Shown: piece by piece, positions 31,813 to 40,791 of the stretch
How the letters are laid out: each line of letters opens with the position of its first letter
Position numbering within the stretch: position 1 is the stretch's first letter
NCBI RefSeq assembly: GCF_023204835.1
Contig: NZ_CP096270.1
Coordinates: 2,108,001 to 2,172,000 of the forward strand
DNA length: 64,000 nucleotides
Source: Salinarchaeum laminariae
GTDB lineage: Archaea > Halobacteriota > Halobacteria > Halobacteriales > Salinarchaeaceae
Reading direction: 5' to 3'
Program-made: the position numbers and the translations under genes
Notes under the pieces: generated by a model
Database searches by the model: none
Told to the model about the DNA's origin: nothing
Seen by the model: the letters and a program-made list of their open reading frames with translations, nothing else

Positions 31813-33294
31813 TTACAGCAGGTCGTACTCCCGTTCCTCGTGCTGGACGGAGATCCACTTGGTCTCCAGCAGTTCCTCGACGATCCATTCGCCGTTGTAC
31901 CGACCCAGTCCGGACTGCTTCATCCCGCCGAATGGAGCGTTGGGCTCGTCCTGGATCGGGTGGTCGTTGACGTGGACCATCCCGGCGTCGATCTGGTCGG
32001 CCAGCGACCGTGCGCGCTCGACGTCGTCGCACTGCACGGCGGCGGAGAGGCCGTACTCGGTGTCGTTGGCGAGCTCGATCGCCTCATCGTCGTCGGCGAA
32101 CGGAATCACCGGCGCGATCGGGCCGAAGTGCTCGTCGCAGGCTGCGGCCATGTCGTTGGTCATCCCGGAGAGCACCGTCGGATCGAAGAACAGGTCATCG
32201 GCCTCGCCGCCGGTCTCGAGGGAGGCCCCCTGATCGACGGACTGCTCGACGAACTCGACGAGGTCGTCGCGCTGGGTCTCGTTGACGACCGGGCCGAAGT
32301 CCACGCTCGGATCCGCCGAGGGATCACCGACCGCCAGCGACTCGGCGTGCTCGACGAGGAGATCGACGTACTCGTCGTAGACGTCCTCGTGGACGAGGTG
32401 ACGGTTGATCGAGATACAGACCTGTCCCTGGTGGGTGAAAGAGCCCACCGCGCCGATCTTCGCGGCCTGTTCGACGTCTACGTCCTCGGTCACGACGTTG
32501 GGAGCGTTCCCGCCGAGCTCGAGCGCCGGGAGGGTGACCGTGCTCCCGGCAGCGCTCGCGACTGACTTGCCGACGGACGTCGAGCCGGTGAAGGAGAGGA
32601 CCCGCGGGATCGGGTGGCTGGCCATCCGGTCGCCGATGTCGGAGCCGCGCCCTGTGACGACGTTCACGACGCCGTCGGGGAACCCTGCCTCGTCTGCAAT
32701 CTCGGCGAGCAGGAGCCCGCCGGTGATCGGGGTGTCCGTCGCGGGTTTCAGGACGACCGTGTTCCCGAGCGCGAGTGCCGGTGCCAGCGCCCGCGTCGAG
32801 AGGTGGAGGGGGTAGTTCCAGGGCGAGATGATGCCGACGACGCCCACTGGCTCCTGGACGATGTGGTGTGTCTTGCTCTCGCCGAAGAATGCCGAATCCC
32901 GTTCCTCGTCGGCGGGTGGCTCCTGTTCGATCGCGGTTCGGAAGTCCGATACTGAAATCGCGACCTCGCCGCTCGCCTTGCCGGAGGCGCTTCCGCCCTC
33001 CTGTGCGAGCAGCCCGACGACCTCCTCGTACCTGGCCTGTAGGCCATCCATCGCCGCCTGGACGTACTCCAGGCGCTCCTCTCGCGATTTCGCTGCCCAC
33101 TCGGGCTGTGCAGCCTCCGCTGCCTCGTAGGCCGCGTCGACGTCAGCCTCCGTCGCCGCGGGGACTTCCGCGAACTCCTCCCGTGTCGACGGGTTTTCGA
33201 CGGGGATCGTTTTGCCGCTCGATGCCTCGCGCCACTCGCCGTCGACGTAGAGCCGGTCCCATCCGGTTCCGGTCTCCTGTTCGGGCGTGGCCAT
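31813..33294 (-). CDS. NAD(P)-dependent aldehyde dehydrogenase
   Basis: A 493-residue ALDH-superfamily enzyme. Cofactor and catalytic motifs: SPWNYPLHLSTRALAPALALGNTVVLKPATDTP, FTGSTSVGKSVA, ALELGGNAPNVV with general-base Glu, and the nucleophile Cys in GQVCISINR. Oxidises an aldehyde to the acid; with the nearby alcohol dehydrogenase it could process omega-hydroxy or fatty aldehydes. The start at 33294 is used because MATPEQETG fits the family N-terminus. A perfect palindrome, CCAAAGTACTTTGG (33320-33333), covers the expected TATA position. Confidence 0.92.
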   Translation of the reverse strand: MATPEQETGTGWDRLYVDGEWREASSGKTIPVENPSTREEFAEVPAATEADVDAAYEAAEAAQPEWAAKSREERLEYVQAAMDGLQARYEEVVGLLAQEGGSASGKASGEVAISVSDFRTAIEQEPPADEERDSAFFGESKTHHIVQEPVGVVGIISPWNYPLHLSTRALAPALALGNTVVLKPATDTPITGGLLLAEIADEAGFPDGVVNVVTGRGSDIGDRMASHPIPRVLSFTGSTSVGKSVASAAGSTVTLPALELGGNAPNVVTEDVDVEQAAKIGAVGSFTHQGQVCISINRHLVHEDVYDEYVDLLVEHAESLAVGDPSADPSVDFGPVVNETQRDDLVEFVEQSVDQGASLETGGEADDLFFDPTVLSGMTNDMAAACDEHFGPIAPVIPFADDDEAIELANDTEYGLSAAVQCDDVERARSLADQIDAGMVHVNDHPIQDEPNAPFGGMKQSGLGRYNGEWIVEELLETKWISVQHEEREYDLL

Positions 33295-33319
33295 CACTCG
33301 ATACACACGCGCTGCCCGG

Positions 33320-33333
33320 CCAAAGTACTTTGG
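33320..33333 (-). promoter_or_regulatory. Palindromic promoter element of the aldehyde dehydrogenase gene
   Basis: CCAAAGTACTTTGG is a perfect 14-base palindrome centred about 33 bases before the ATG at 33294. It overlaps where TATA/TBP should bind, so it could be an operator. Confidence 0.45.
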
Positions 33334-33450
33334 TGCACGTCCACAAACAGCAGTGTCGTTTCCACGATCCGCTCGGCCGAGGTGAGTCCACCGATACTGG
33401 GGCCATCGGCCCCTGTGGCAGTCGGCCTGCTACGACTTCTGCCGAGACAG

Positions 33451-34119
33451 CTATCTCTCCCCGCGCCACTCCCGACGGAACCGTTCGGCGAACGTCTCGA
33501 GAAACTCGGTCCGGTCCGCCGCGATCTCGCGAGCGGTCTCCGTGTTGCACTCGTCGACGAGTCGGTAGAGTTTCTCGTCGAAGTGCCCGAGGACGCAGGG
33601 CTCCTCGCCGTCTGGCCGCCAGAGTGGAATGCCGCGATCGCCGCCGAACGCGAAGCAGCGACCGACGCCCACGGCGCCGAGTGCGTCGAGGTTGTCGGCG
33701 TCCTGCAGGACGGCGGCCTCGACGCTATCTGGACGTCTCGGATCGTCACGGTACTCGTAGTCGTCGTGGACGGCGACGCAGTGCTGGACGGCGTCGATCG
33801 TCTCGCGATCGGTCACCCCAGCGTCGGTCAGGATCGCTTCGACGTCCTCCAGCGTCGCCTCGGGGTGGACGAACTCGTGACCGTTTACGACCCGGTGATG
33901 GTCGTGCACGAGTGCAGCGAGGCCGACGACGTGGGGATCGGCGTCCTCGTCGGCTGCGATCGATCGCCCGAGGCTGAACACGCGCCAGGCGTGGGCGAGA
34001 TCGTGGCCGGAGGAGTCCCCTGCGAGCGTCGACTGCATCTCTGCTGCGACGGCCGGATAGGGCTGCTCCGTCGCACCGGGAACGTCCCAGTCCGGGAGCG
34101 CTTCGACAGATTCGGGCAT
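33451..34119 (-). CDS. HD-domain hydrolase
   Basis: A 222-residue HD-superfamily protein. Metal-binding residues: GHDLAHAWRV, LAALVHDHHR, HPEATLEDVEAIL and QDADNLDALGAVGVGRCFAF. The pattern HD...D fits the YedJ-like group of metal-dependent phosphohydrolases. Substrate unknown. The start at 34119 gives the usual length; the longer upstream frame lacks coding quality. It stands apart from its neighbours. Confidence 0.85.
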   Translation of the reverse strand: MPESVEALPDWDVPGATEQPYPAVAAEMQSTLAGDSSGHDLAHAWRVFSLGRSIAADEDADPHVVGLAALVHDHHRVVNGHEFVHPEATLEDVEAILTDAGVTDRETIDAVQHCVAVHDDYEYRDDPRRPDSVEAAVLQDADNLDALGAVGVGRCFAFGGDRGIPLWRPDGEEPCVLGHFDEKLYRLVDECNTETAREIAADRTEFLETFAERFRREWRGER

Positions 34120-34244
34120 GTGAACTGTCGCGTGGAGATCGCACTTCAACGATAGGGAACCACGTGGTGAAACTGAATCCGAACAGGGCTTGCAGTCCGA
34201 TCGGCCCGTCACGTTCAGGGGGCTGGCGATCAGACCTCTCACCG

Positions 34245-34517
34245 ATGCCAGAGATCGGGGAGCACTATCGGTCGGACGGTGCGTCTGTGCGCCCCGGCGT
34301 CTACCGGATCGTCGGCACGTCCGACGGTGTGACGCTCCTGCGGGTCGCCGACGATCGGGGTCGCCGGCGTCACACGGGCGAGATTCTGTACGTCGCTGCG
34401 GCGACGATCGACGAGGAGTTCGAACCGGTGGGTGATCCCGACGCTGGATTCGCCCCACGAGCGAGCGTTCGAAACGCGATCCAGGGGCTCTATTGGTCGG
34501 TACGCTCACTCGTTTAG
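34245..34517 (+). CDS. Small unknown protein
   Basis: A 90-residue protein starting MPEIGEHYRSDGASVRPGVYRIVGTSDGVTLLRVADDRGRRRHTGEI, a beta-rich N-terminal half, then an acidic tail ending GLYWSVRSLV. The codon usage is haloarchaeal. I do not recognise the family. A small SH3-like or chaperone-like fold would fit the beta pattern, but this is a guess. The start at 34245 is used because the conserved-looking part begins there. It sits between the HD protein and an ABC exporter. Confidence 0.65.
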   Translation: MPEIGEHYRSDGASVRPGVYRIVGTSDGVTLLRVADDRGRRRHTGEILYVAAATIDEEFEPVGDPDAGFAPRASVRNAIQGLYWSVRSLV

Positions 34518-34583
34518 GTATCCGGAGCGCTCCGCGGATCGACGCCGCAGTGTTTTGGCCATCTGTGGCTGCTATTCCCGCCA

Positions 34584-34609
34584 CTGCTGGATTGGCCTTT
34601 ATACAGCAG
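34584..34609 (+). promoter_or_regulatory. TATA box with flanking inverted repeat, MacB-type ABC operon
   Basis: TTTATAC (34598-34604) is about 27 bases before the ATG at 34630. CTGCTG (34584-34589) and CAGCAG (34604-34609) form an inverted repeat round it, suggesting a binding site that competes with TBP. Confidence 0.5.
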
Positions 34610-34629
34610 GCCGTCGAATCATGATATAG

Positions 34630-35421
34630 ATGGCTCGTACAGATCGCGGTGGTGAACGCACCGGAACCGGCGTCGTTGCGGCGCGCAACGTCAGTCGGAC
34701 CTTCTTTCTGGGCGAGCCGGTCCACGCCCTCCGGGACGTGACGCTGACGCTCGAGGAGGGATCGTTCACGGCAGTCATGGGCCCGAGCGGCTCGGGCAAG
34801 AGCACGCTGATGAATCTGCTCGGCTGTCTCGACACGCCGGATCAGGGCACGATCGAAATCGACGGCCGGTCGGTTGGGGACCTCTCCGGTGCCGAACGGG
34901 CGCGTCTTCGCGGGCGAGAGATCGGATTCGTCTTCCAGACGTTCAATCTGATGCCACGGCTCACCGCCGCCGAGAACGTCTCCCTGCCGATGGTGTTCAA
35001 CGACGTCGTCGACGCGGACCGTCGCGAGCGCGCCAGGACGTTGCTCGAGCGAGTCGGGCTCGGAGATAGGTTGGATCACGCGCCGAACGAACTCTCCGGC
35101 GGTCAGCGCCAGCGCGTGGCAATCGCGCGTGCGCTCGCCAACGAACCAACGCTGATCCTCGCCGACGAGCCGACGGGGAACCTCGATAGCGAGACTGGCA
35201 GGGAGATCATGGATCTCTTCGACGAACTCCACGCCGAGGGACGAACGATCCTCATGGTCACGCACGAGCGACACATCGCGGAGCGCGCCGACCGCATCGT
35301 CACGCTCGTCGACGGCCAGCTCGAGCGAATCGAGGACGTCTCCGACGTCGTCCCCTCGGGACCGACGGTTCTCGACGACCGAGACGCTCCTACCGAGCCC
35401 GACGGAGGTGAGGGTGCGTGA
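34630..35421 (+). CDS. MacB/LolD-type ABC transporter ATPase
   Basis: A 263-residue ABC ATPase. Walker [17 protein letters not shown]-loop [18 protein letters not shown], signature [15 protein letters not shown], Walker [15 protein letters not shown]-loop MVTHERH. The [17 protein letters not shown] and FNLMPRLTA forms are those of the MacB/LolD/FtsE-like exporters. It overlaps the permease gene by 4 bases (GTGA). The acidic C-terminal tail (about 25 residues) is typical of haloarchaea. It exports or extracts lipids, peptides or drugs; the cargo is not known. Confidence 0.92.
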   Translation: MARTDRGGERTGTGVVAARNVSRTFFLGEPVHALRDVTLTLEEGSFTAVMGPSGSGKSTLMNLLGCLDTPDQGTIEIDGRSVGDLSGAERARLRGREIGFVFQTFNLMPRLTAAENVSLPMVFNDVVDADRRERARTLLERVGLGDRLDHAPNELSGGQRQRVAIARALANEPTLILADEPTGNLDSETGREIMDLFDELHAEGRTILMVTHERHIAERADRIVTLVDGQLERIEDVSDVVPSGPTVLDDRDAPTEPDGGEGA

Positions 35422-36653
35422 GGATCCGTGAGAGCATCCGTATCAGCTGGCGAGCGATCACCGGTCACAAACTTCGTTCGACGCTCACCACGATTGGGAT
35501 CGTGATCGGCATCGGCAGCATCATCGCGTTCATGGTGCTCGGTGGTGCCTTCGAGGAGGACGTCCTCGGCGGATTCGACACGGAGGATCAGACGCTCGTA
35601 CTGGTCCAGACCCAGGGCGAGGTCGATGGCGGATTCGGCTTCCAGACGTTCTCCGATCCGATCTACACCCAGAACGACGTCGAAGCGATAGAGCGCATCG
35701 ACGGCGTCGAGTTCGTCGATCCCGATGGGACCATACCCGCCTCGCAGGTGAGACGCGGCAGCGAGACCACCGTCTCGTTCACGGTTCGCATCGCAAAACC
35801 CGCGTCGTTTTCCAAGAACGTCAGCGGCAGCTTCGTCGCCGGTGAGGCGTTCGCCGATGAGGGGGAGGCGGTTATCGACACCGAACTCGCCGAATCGCTC
35901 GGTGGCAACGTCAGCGTTGGCGAGGAGATCCGCGTAACGTTCACTGACGGCACCCGCCGTAGCTTCACGGTATCGGGTATCTACGCTGCCGAAAACCAGG
36001 CGCCTGGAACCGGTACGTCGGTCTACGTGCCTGCCGATCCGTACTACAACGTCACCGTCGATACACACCGCGGGACTGAGGCGATCGCGTACTCGTCGCT
36101 TACCGTCTGGGTCGATAGCATCGAGGATCTGAGTGCGGTCCAGTCCGCCGCGGACGAGTACTTCCACTCCGGCGAGTCCGACGCCGAGCATCTCGTCGAC
36201 GACGACAAGCAGATCGCCGTCCAGACGTTCGACGCGCTGCTCGCACAGGTCGGCGAGATCTTTGACCAGGTGACGATATTCATCGCCGGGATCGCGGGGA
36301 TCGCATTGCTCGTCGGGGCGATTGGAATCGCGAACATCATGATCGTCAGCGTGACCGAGCGCACTCGGGAGATCGGTATCATGAAGGCGGTCGGGGCGCG
36401 CCAGCGTGACATCGTCCAGTTGTTCCTCGTCGAAGCGCTGATCCTCGGTATCATCGGCGCGATCGGGGGCGTCATGCTCGGAATCGGGACTGGCTACCTG
36501 CTCGTAGGCTACGCCGGTTTTCCGATGATCTACCCGATTGACTGGATCGTGATCGCCGTGTTCGTCGGCATCGGCGTGGGCATCGTCTCTGGGCTCTACC
36601 CGGCCTGGCGGGCCGCGCGAGTGGATCCGATCGAAGCGCTGCGGCGGGAGTAG
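35418..36653 (+). CDS. MacB-type ABC transporter permease
   Basis: A 411-residue permease with the MacB/FtsX architecture: a first transmembrane segment ([17 protein letters not shown]), an extracellular domain of about 230 residues, then three C-terminal segments ([90 protein letters not shown]). The end motif DPIEALRRE is the usual one. Start is GTG at 35418, overlapping the ATPase stop. Partner of the ATPase. Confidence 0.92.
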   Translation: MRIRESIRISWRAITGHKLRSTLTTIGIVIGIGSIIAFMVLGGAFEEDVLGGFDTEDQTLVLVQTQGEVDGGFGFQTFSDPIYTQNDVEAIERIDGVEFVDPDGTIPASQVRRGSETTVSFTVRIAKPASFSKNVSGSFVAGEAFADEGEAVIDTELAESLGGNVSVGEEIRVTFTDGTRRSFTVSGIYAAENQAPGTGTSVYVPADPYYNVTVDTHRGTEAIAYSSLTVWVDSIEDLSAVQSAADEYFHSGESDAEHLVDDDKQIAVQTFDALLAQVGEIFDQVTIFIAGIAGIALLVGAIGIANIMIVSVTERTREIGIMKAVGARQRDIVQLFLVEALILGIIGAIGGVMLGIGTGYLLVGYAGFPMIYPIDWIVIAVFVGIGVGIVSGLYPAWRAARVDPIEALRRE

Positions 36654-36751
36654 TCTCGCCACTGGCGGTCGTTCGATGCAGTAGTTACCGCGCCCGGACA
36701 TCCGTTTCAGCGGTTCGTATGGTTCAGAAACCCGTACCGCTGTCCACCGAT

Positions 36752-37489
36752 CTACAGGTCCATCCCGCCGTTGACGTCGAGGACCTCGCCGGTGATGTAG
36801 GAGGACTCTTCGCTCGCGAGGAACTCCACGACGTTTGCAACGTCTTCGATCGTCCCGAACCGATCCAGCGGAATCTCCTCCAGAATGACGTCGCGAACCC
36901 GGTCCGGTACCGTCTCGAGCATCGACGTCTCGGTAAAGCCCGGTGCGACGCAGTTCGCCGTCGAGCCGGACTCTGCGAGTTCGAGCGCGAGCGTCCGAAC
37001 GAACCCGAACAGGCCGCTTTTCGCTGCGGCGTAGTTCGCCTGTCCGAAGTTCCCCTGTTTGCCGACGATCGACGAGATGCAGATGAGTCGCCCCTCCTCG
37101 GAGCATTTGATGTCGTCGAAAAACGTCTGTGTGCAGTTGAACGCCCCACCGAGGTGGACGTCGATGACCTGATCCCACTCGTCGCGCGTCATCTCCTCGA
37201 ACTTCGTGTCCTGGGTAATCCCGGCGTTGTTGACGAGGACGTCCACGGGCCCGAATGCATCGTGGATCTCGTCGTGCATGGATTCGACCTCGCGGCGCCC
37301 AGTCACGTCGGCGCGCGTGGCGATGGCCGAGCCGCCGGCGGCCTCGATGGTTTCGACGACCTTCTCGGCGTCCTCGATAGAGGATCTGTAGTTGACTGCG
37401 ACGTTGGCGCCGGACTCGCCGAGCTGCTCGGCGATGCCGCGGCCGATTCCCCTCGATGCGCCGGTGACGAGACAGGTGCGTCCTTCCAT
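36752..37489 (-). CDS. phaB: Acetoacetyl-CoA reductase PhaB-like SDR
   Basis: A 245-residue SDR. Cofactor loop [57 protein letters not shown], catalytic Ser and Y-x-x-x-K in [22 protein letters not shown]. The sequence from NNAGIT to PGFTETSM matches the acetoacetyl-CoA (beta-ketoacyl) reductase branch that makes (R)-3-hydroxyacyl-CoA with NADPH. It sits just downstream of the PHA synthase on the same strand with a 112-base gap. A TATA-like CCTTTTATTG (minus strand, near 37564-37573) could give it its own promoter. Confidence 0.9.
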   Translation of the reverse strand: MEGRTCLVTGASRGIGRGIAEQLGESGANVAVNYRSSIEDAEKVVETIEAAGGSAIATRADVTGRREVESMHDEIHDAFGPVDVLVNNAGITQDTKFEEMTRDEWDQVIDVHLGGAFNCTQTFFDDIKCSEEGRLICISSIVGKQGNFGQANYAAAKSGLFGFVRTLALELAESGSTANCVAPGFTETSMLETVPDRVRDVILEEIPLDRFGTIEDVANVVEFLASEESSYITGEVLDVNGGMDL

Positions 37490-37601
37490 GATGAAGCCTC
37501 CATAGTGGTGGGACCGAGTCGCGGCGGTCCCGCGGTCACTAGCTGTACAAAGGACGATACCGGCAATAAAAGGTGGTCCCGAGATGGACCGACGATGTCG
37601 C

Positions 37602-39044
37602 CTACTCGTGCAGCTGCTCGGCCTGCTCGATCCAGGAGAGGATGCGGTTGGGCGCGACCTCTGTGTCGGCGGCGAGCGCCGCTGCGTCCGCGTCGGCGAG
37701 TTCGGCCAGCGTGGTGACGCCAGCGTCTTCGAGCCGATCCTCGTAGGCGGGGCCGATGCCGTCGACGTCTTGGAGAGTCGCCGCTTCGGCTCCGTCGTCG
37801 ACGTCAACGTCCGCGCTTCCGCTCTCTTCGTCGCTCGCTTCGCCGCTTTCATCGCCGCTCACTCCGTCCGGGGCCGCTTCGTCTCGGGTCGCATCGTCTT
37901 CGTCCGTTTCTCGATCCTCAGCGGACGCGCCATCTTCGTCCGCCTCGGCGTCCTCGCCCACCTGTGAGCGCTCCTCGAACCACTCGCAGACGTCGGGCCA
38001 GAGTTTGGCGTGCGATCGGGAGGAAACGCTCATCCCGATGTGGCCGGTCGGGAACTCCATCGTCGTCACGTCGTCGGTGCCGACGACGTCGTTGAACGGT
38101 TTGGAGGCGGTCGGCGGGATGAGGTGATCGTACTCGGCGACGATCTGGAGCACGGGCACGTCGATGTCGGTGACGTCGACGTGGCGATCGCCCAGGTAGA
38201 GTTCGTTCTCGTAGAGCTTGTTCTCCTGGTAGATGTCCTCGATGAACTCCTCGAAGGCGTCGCCGGCGACGTCGATGCCGTCGCCGAGCCACTCCTCCAT
38301 GCGCGCGAAGTTCTCGACGAAGTCCTCGTCCTCCATGTTTTCATAGAACCGGACGTACTTCGTCACGTAGTTCTCGACGGGGTCCATCAGCGCGAACCCG
38401 GTGTCGAGGAACTCCGCCGGGACGTTCCCGAACGTGTCGGTGATGGCGTCGGGATCGAAGTAGTCCTCGTCGCCCCACAGTTCGAGGATGCCGCCGCTCT
38501 CGGCGAAACACAGGCCAGCGGCCATCAGGCCGAGATTCCGGACCTTCTCGGGGTAGAGAGCGGTGTACATCGATGACATCGTCCCGCCCATGCAGTAGCC
38601 GAGCAGGTTGATCGAGTCCTGGCCGGAACGCTCGCGAACCTCGTCGACGCAGTTGTCGACGTACCGGACGACGTAGTCCTCGAGTGTGAGCGACCTGTCG
38701 AGCAGGGAGGGCTCTCCCCAGTCGATCATGTACACGTCGAACCCGTTTTCGAGGAGCGTTCGGACGACCGAGCGATCGGGCTGGAGGTCCAGAATGTACG
38801 GCCGGTTGATCAGCGCGTAGACGATGAGAATCGGCACGTCGTGTTGCTCCTCGGTCTGTGACTCGTAGTGGAGCAGCCGGAGCTTGTTCTCCTCGTAGAC
38901 GACCTCGCTGGGCGTCTCGCCGACGTCGACCGACGTGATCGTCTCGTTGGCGTCTGGCGCTGCACCGAGCTTCTTGGCTGCGTCGGTGGCCTGCTCCCAG
39001 GCCGACCGCTGGGCGTCGAGGAAGCCTGCGTAGGGGTTCTGCAT
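37602..39044 (-). CDS. phaC: Polyhydroxyalkanoate synthase, PhaC subunit (class III), with C-terminal HhH extension
   Basis: A 480-residue catalytic subunit that polymerises 3-hydroxyacyl-CoA. The lipase-like box is GYCMGG with Cys151 as nucleophile; the catalytic Asp and His are in AEYDHLIPP and TGHIGMSV. The core ends near residue 365. An acidic linker then leads to a helix-hairpin-helix-like region ([20 protein letters not shown], then [16 protein letters not shown]). The ATG at 39044 matches the usual N-terminus; a GTG at 39062 overlaps the phaE stop and may be used instead. PhaE is the partner subunit. Confidence 0.94.
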   Translation of the reverse strand: MQNPYAGFLDAQRSAWEQATDAAKKLGAAPDANETITSVDVGETPSEVVYEENKLRLLHYESQTEEQHDVPILIVYALINRPYILDLQPDRSVVRTLLENGFDVYMIDWGEPSLLDRSLTLEDYVVRYVDNCVDEVRERSGQDSINLLGYCMGGTMSSMYTALYPEKVRNLGLMAAGLCFAESGGILELWGDEDYFDPDAITDTFGNVPAEFLDTGFALMDPVENYVTKYVRFYENMEDEDFVENFARMEEWLGDGIDVAGDAFEEFIEDIYQENKLYENELYLGDRHVDVTDIDVPVLQIVAEYDHLIPPTASKPFNDVVGTDDVTTMEFPTGHIGMSVSSRSHAKLWPDVCEWFEERSQVGEDAEADEDGASAEDRETDEDDATRDEAAPDGVSGDESGEASDEESGSADVDVDDGAEAATLQDVDGIGPAYEDRLEDAGVTTLAELADADAAALAADTEVAPNRILSWIEQAEQLHE

Positions 39045-39058
39045 CGTGGTCACCTGGA

Positions 39059-39607
39059 TCACTCCTCGTCGAGTGCGTCTAGCACGTCGTCGAGCTTCTC
39101 CTCGATGGCGTGCTGACGCCGTTCCAGTTCGACGAGCCGGTCACCGACTTCGCGGATGTCCCGCTCCGTCGCCATGCCCAGCGCGTGGAGCGTCTCCTGT
39201 GCGTTCTCGTCGGCGGCCTGCCGGAGTTCGAGTGCGTCCTCGACCGTCTCGCCCGTGACTGCGGCGAACGCACTCGTAGACATGACTTCCTTGAACGCCT
39301 CGTTGGCGCTCGACAGCCAGAGGTCTCGCGCGTCCTCCGGCGAGACGTCGCCGCCTTCCTCGGCGACCTGACCGGCCATCTCTTCGGCAGCGTCCATCCA
39401 GACCTGATAGGCGCGGGCGTAGCCCTCGACGCCGTCGCCGATGCGATCGTCGTCAGTGCCTTCCGCGAGCGTCTCTGCCCAGGTCTCGACGAACTGGGAC
39501 TGGGCCTCGACGTTCGCCTCGAACGCCTCGACCATCTGCTCGTTCATGTTCTCGACGAACTCGGTCCAGTTCTCCTGTGCGGGCGGGGTCGTGGTTTGCT
39601 CACTCAT
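39059..39607 (-). CDS. phaE: Polyhydroxyalkanoate synthase, PhaE subunit
   Basis: A 182-residue acidic helical protein directly upstream of phaC. It carries [48 protein letters not shown], and a C-terminal coiled coil [27 protein letters not shown]. The haloarchaeal class III synthase needs PhaE together with PhaC. It ends in the GTGA at the start of phaC. A T5 run on the minus strand (39651-39655) between phaP and phaE could end the phaRP transcript. Confidence 0.92.
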   Translation of the reverse strand: MSEQTTTPPAQENWTEFVENMNEQMVEAFEANVEAQSQFVETWAETLAEGTDDDRIGDGVEGYARAYQVWMDAAEEMAGQVAEEGGDVSPEDARDLWLSSANEAFKEVMSTSAFAAVTGETVEDALELRQAADENAQETLHALGMATERDIREVGDRLVELERRQHAIEEKLDDVLDALDEE

Positions 39608-39650
39608 TGGTATGGTTGCTCGTGGTGGTGTATCGAGCCGCAGGTAGTTC

Positions 39651-39655
39651 AAAAA
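39651..39655 (-). terminator. T-tract between phaP and phaE
   Basis: Five consecutive T on the minus strand, starting 7 bases past the phaP stop and in front of phaE. Archaeal termination often needs only such a run, so phaRP and phaEC could be separate transcripts with read-through. Confidence 0.4.
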
Positions 39656-39662
39656 GGGGGCT

Positions 39663-40124
39663 TCAGTCGGCGGAAACGTCGATCTCCTCGAACTCCTCGG
39701 CGTTCTCCTCGACCTGCTCGTGGGCCGAGAGGAACGTGTCGAAGGAGCTGTCGACGAACTCGCCGTAGTTGTCGGCCGCGGTCTCGAAGCTCGTGACGCC
39801 CTCGTCGGTGGCCTCGTGGATCGCGGACCAGGACTCGGCCTGGATCTCCTCTGCGTTCTCGAAGCCGTCGTCGACGAGCGCTCGCAGGTCGTCGAGGTCG
39901 GCCTCGGGAACGGACTGCTCGATCGCGTCGAGGTAGGCGTGGGCGGCCTCCTGGCTCAGATTGGCGCTCTGCTCGCTGACCTGCTCGAGCGTCTCGAGCC
40001 CGTCGGCCATCGCGTGCACGGCCGTCTTCTGGGCCTCGAGTGTCTCGTGGGTGAGCTGGTGGGTCTGTTCGATCGCACTGCGCTGGATGTCGAACGCGGT
40101 CGTGAGGGGGTTGGTGTCGGTCAT
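39663..40124 (-). CDS. phaP: PHA granule protein (phasin), PhaP
   Basis: A 153-residue acidic, all-helical protein: FDIQRSAIEQTHQLTHETLEAQKTAVHAMADGLETLEQV, then SQEAAHAYLDAIEQSVP and DEGVTSFETAADNYGEFVDSSFDTFLSAHEQVEEN. No cysteine and little beta structure. Haloarchaeal PhaP coats PHA granules and controls their number and size. It lies 7 bases after phaR, as in the known haloarchaeal phaRP operon. Confidence 0.88.
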   Translation of the reverse strand: MTDTNPLTTAFDIQRSAIEQTHQLTHETLEAQKTAVHAMADGLETLEQVSEQSANLSQEAAHAYLDAIEQSVPEADLDDLRALVDDGFENAEEIQAESWSAIHEATDEGVTSFETAADNYGEFVDSSFDTFLSAHEQVEENAEEFEEIDVSAD

Positions 40125-40131
40125 GATTGGG

Positions 40132-40446
40132 TCACTCCTCGTCTCGATCTCGCTTGACGGGGACGACGATCGTCTGGACGATGTCACCCTCTTCGATGTC
40201 GAGGGCCTCGCGCTCGGCGTCCGGGATCGAGATACGGCCGCCGCTCTGTACGCGAGATTTGAACGTCGCGGTTCCGGTGCTCAGTGCACCAAGGTCGGAG
40301 AGCCCGCCACTTGCACCGCCAGTGCCCATGGAGAGCCACTGCTCGTACAGTTCCTGCTGCCGTTCCGCGGCGTCTTCGCTTGCTTCCTGGAACTGCTCGG
40401 CGAACATCGCCGGCGGCCAGGGGAACCCTGCGTTGTCGTCCGTCAT
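40132..40446 (-). CDS. phaR: AbrB-like regulator PhaR of PHA synthesis
   Basis: A 104-residue protein. The C-terminal half holds the swapped-hairpin AbrB fold (FKSRVQSGGRISIPDAEREALDIEEGDIVQTIVVPVKR). The N-terminal half is helical and may bind granules. In Haloferax mediterranei the AbrB-like PhaR represses the phaRP operon and binds PHA. Start: the ATG at 40446 is taken; a GTG at 40449 is one codon upstream. A minus-strand TATA box (AGCTTTATGC, 40471-40480) is at the leaderless distance, so the promoter lies directly before the start codon. Confidence 0.9.
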   Translation of the reverse strand: MTDDNAGFPWPPAMFAEQFQEASEDAAERQQELYEQWLSMGTGGASGGLSDLGALSTGTATFKSRVQSGGRISIPDAEREALDIEEGDIVQTIVVPVKRDRDEE

Positions 40447-40791
40447 CACTCACGTATAGGGCGCTGGGGAGCATAAAGCTTGCCCTCAGATGGTATTCAA
40501 TGGTGTTGAGTGGTGTTTGGTGCTCCACGCCGGTTCCGTACGGCGATCTCCCGATCGTCCTGCGCTCAACACACTTGCCGGCCTCACTGCGGTGCTCTGG
40601 ACGCTCCCACTGGTTAGATGCCCGATGCTCTCGACATCCAGAATCCTCCCCTCGATACCGTGATTCTCGGATGCCGTCCCATATCAACGATGGAGCAGCG
40701 TTCCCGTGAAATCGGCTGCAGATCTCCGTAATCGTCCATTTAGGTGACACGAGCCAATGCACACAAGTACCCAGACACTCCTACGAATCGT
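40447..40791. other. Divergent control region of phaR and a PhaJ-like hydratase
   Basis: 345 bases. On the minus strand a TATA box at 40471-40480 serves phaR. Upstream of it lies an imperfect inverted repeat TATTCAA-TGGTG-TTGAGTG (40494-40512) followed by repeats of TGGTGTT. The rest shows no gene. The hydratase gene may use a TTTAGG box near 40739. Confidence 0.45.
40471..40480 (-). promoter_or_regulatory. TATA box of the phaRP(EC) operon
   Basis: AGCTTTATGC on the minus strand lies about 29 bases before the phaR start, predicting a leaderless transcript. An AbrB-type autorepressor such as PhaR would have its site next to this box. Confidence 0.6.

Noticed and set aside
33451..35274. Long N-terminal extension of the HD protein
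   Set aside because: It runs antisense to two genes; the HD domain alone has normal length and a good ATG at 34119.
35103..37178. 691-codon minus-strand frame over the MacB-type permease and the PhaB end
   Set aside because: Antisense to two genes with strong motifs; no conserved motif in the frame itself.
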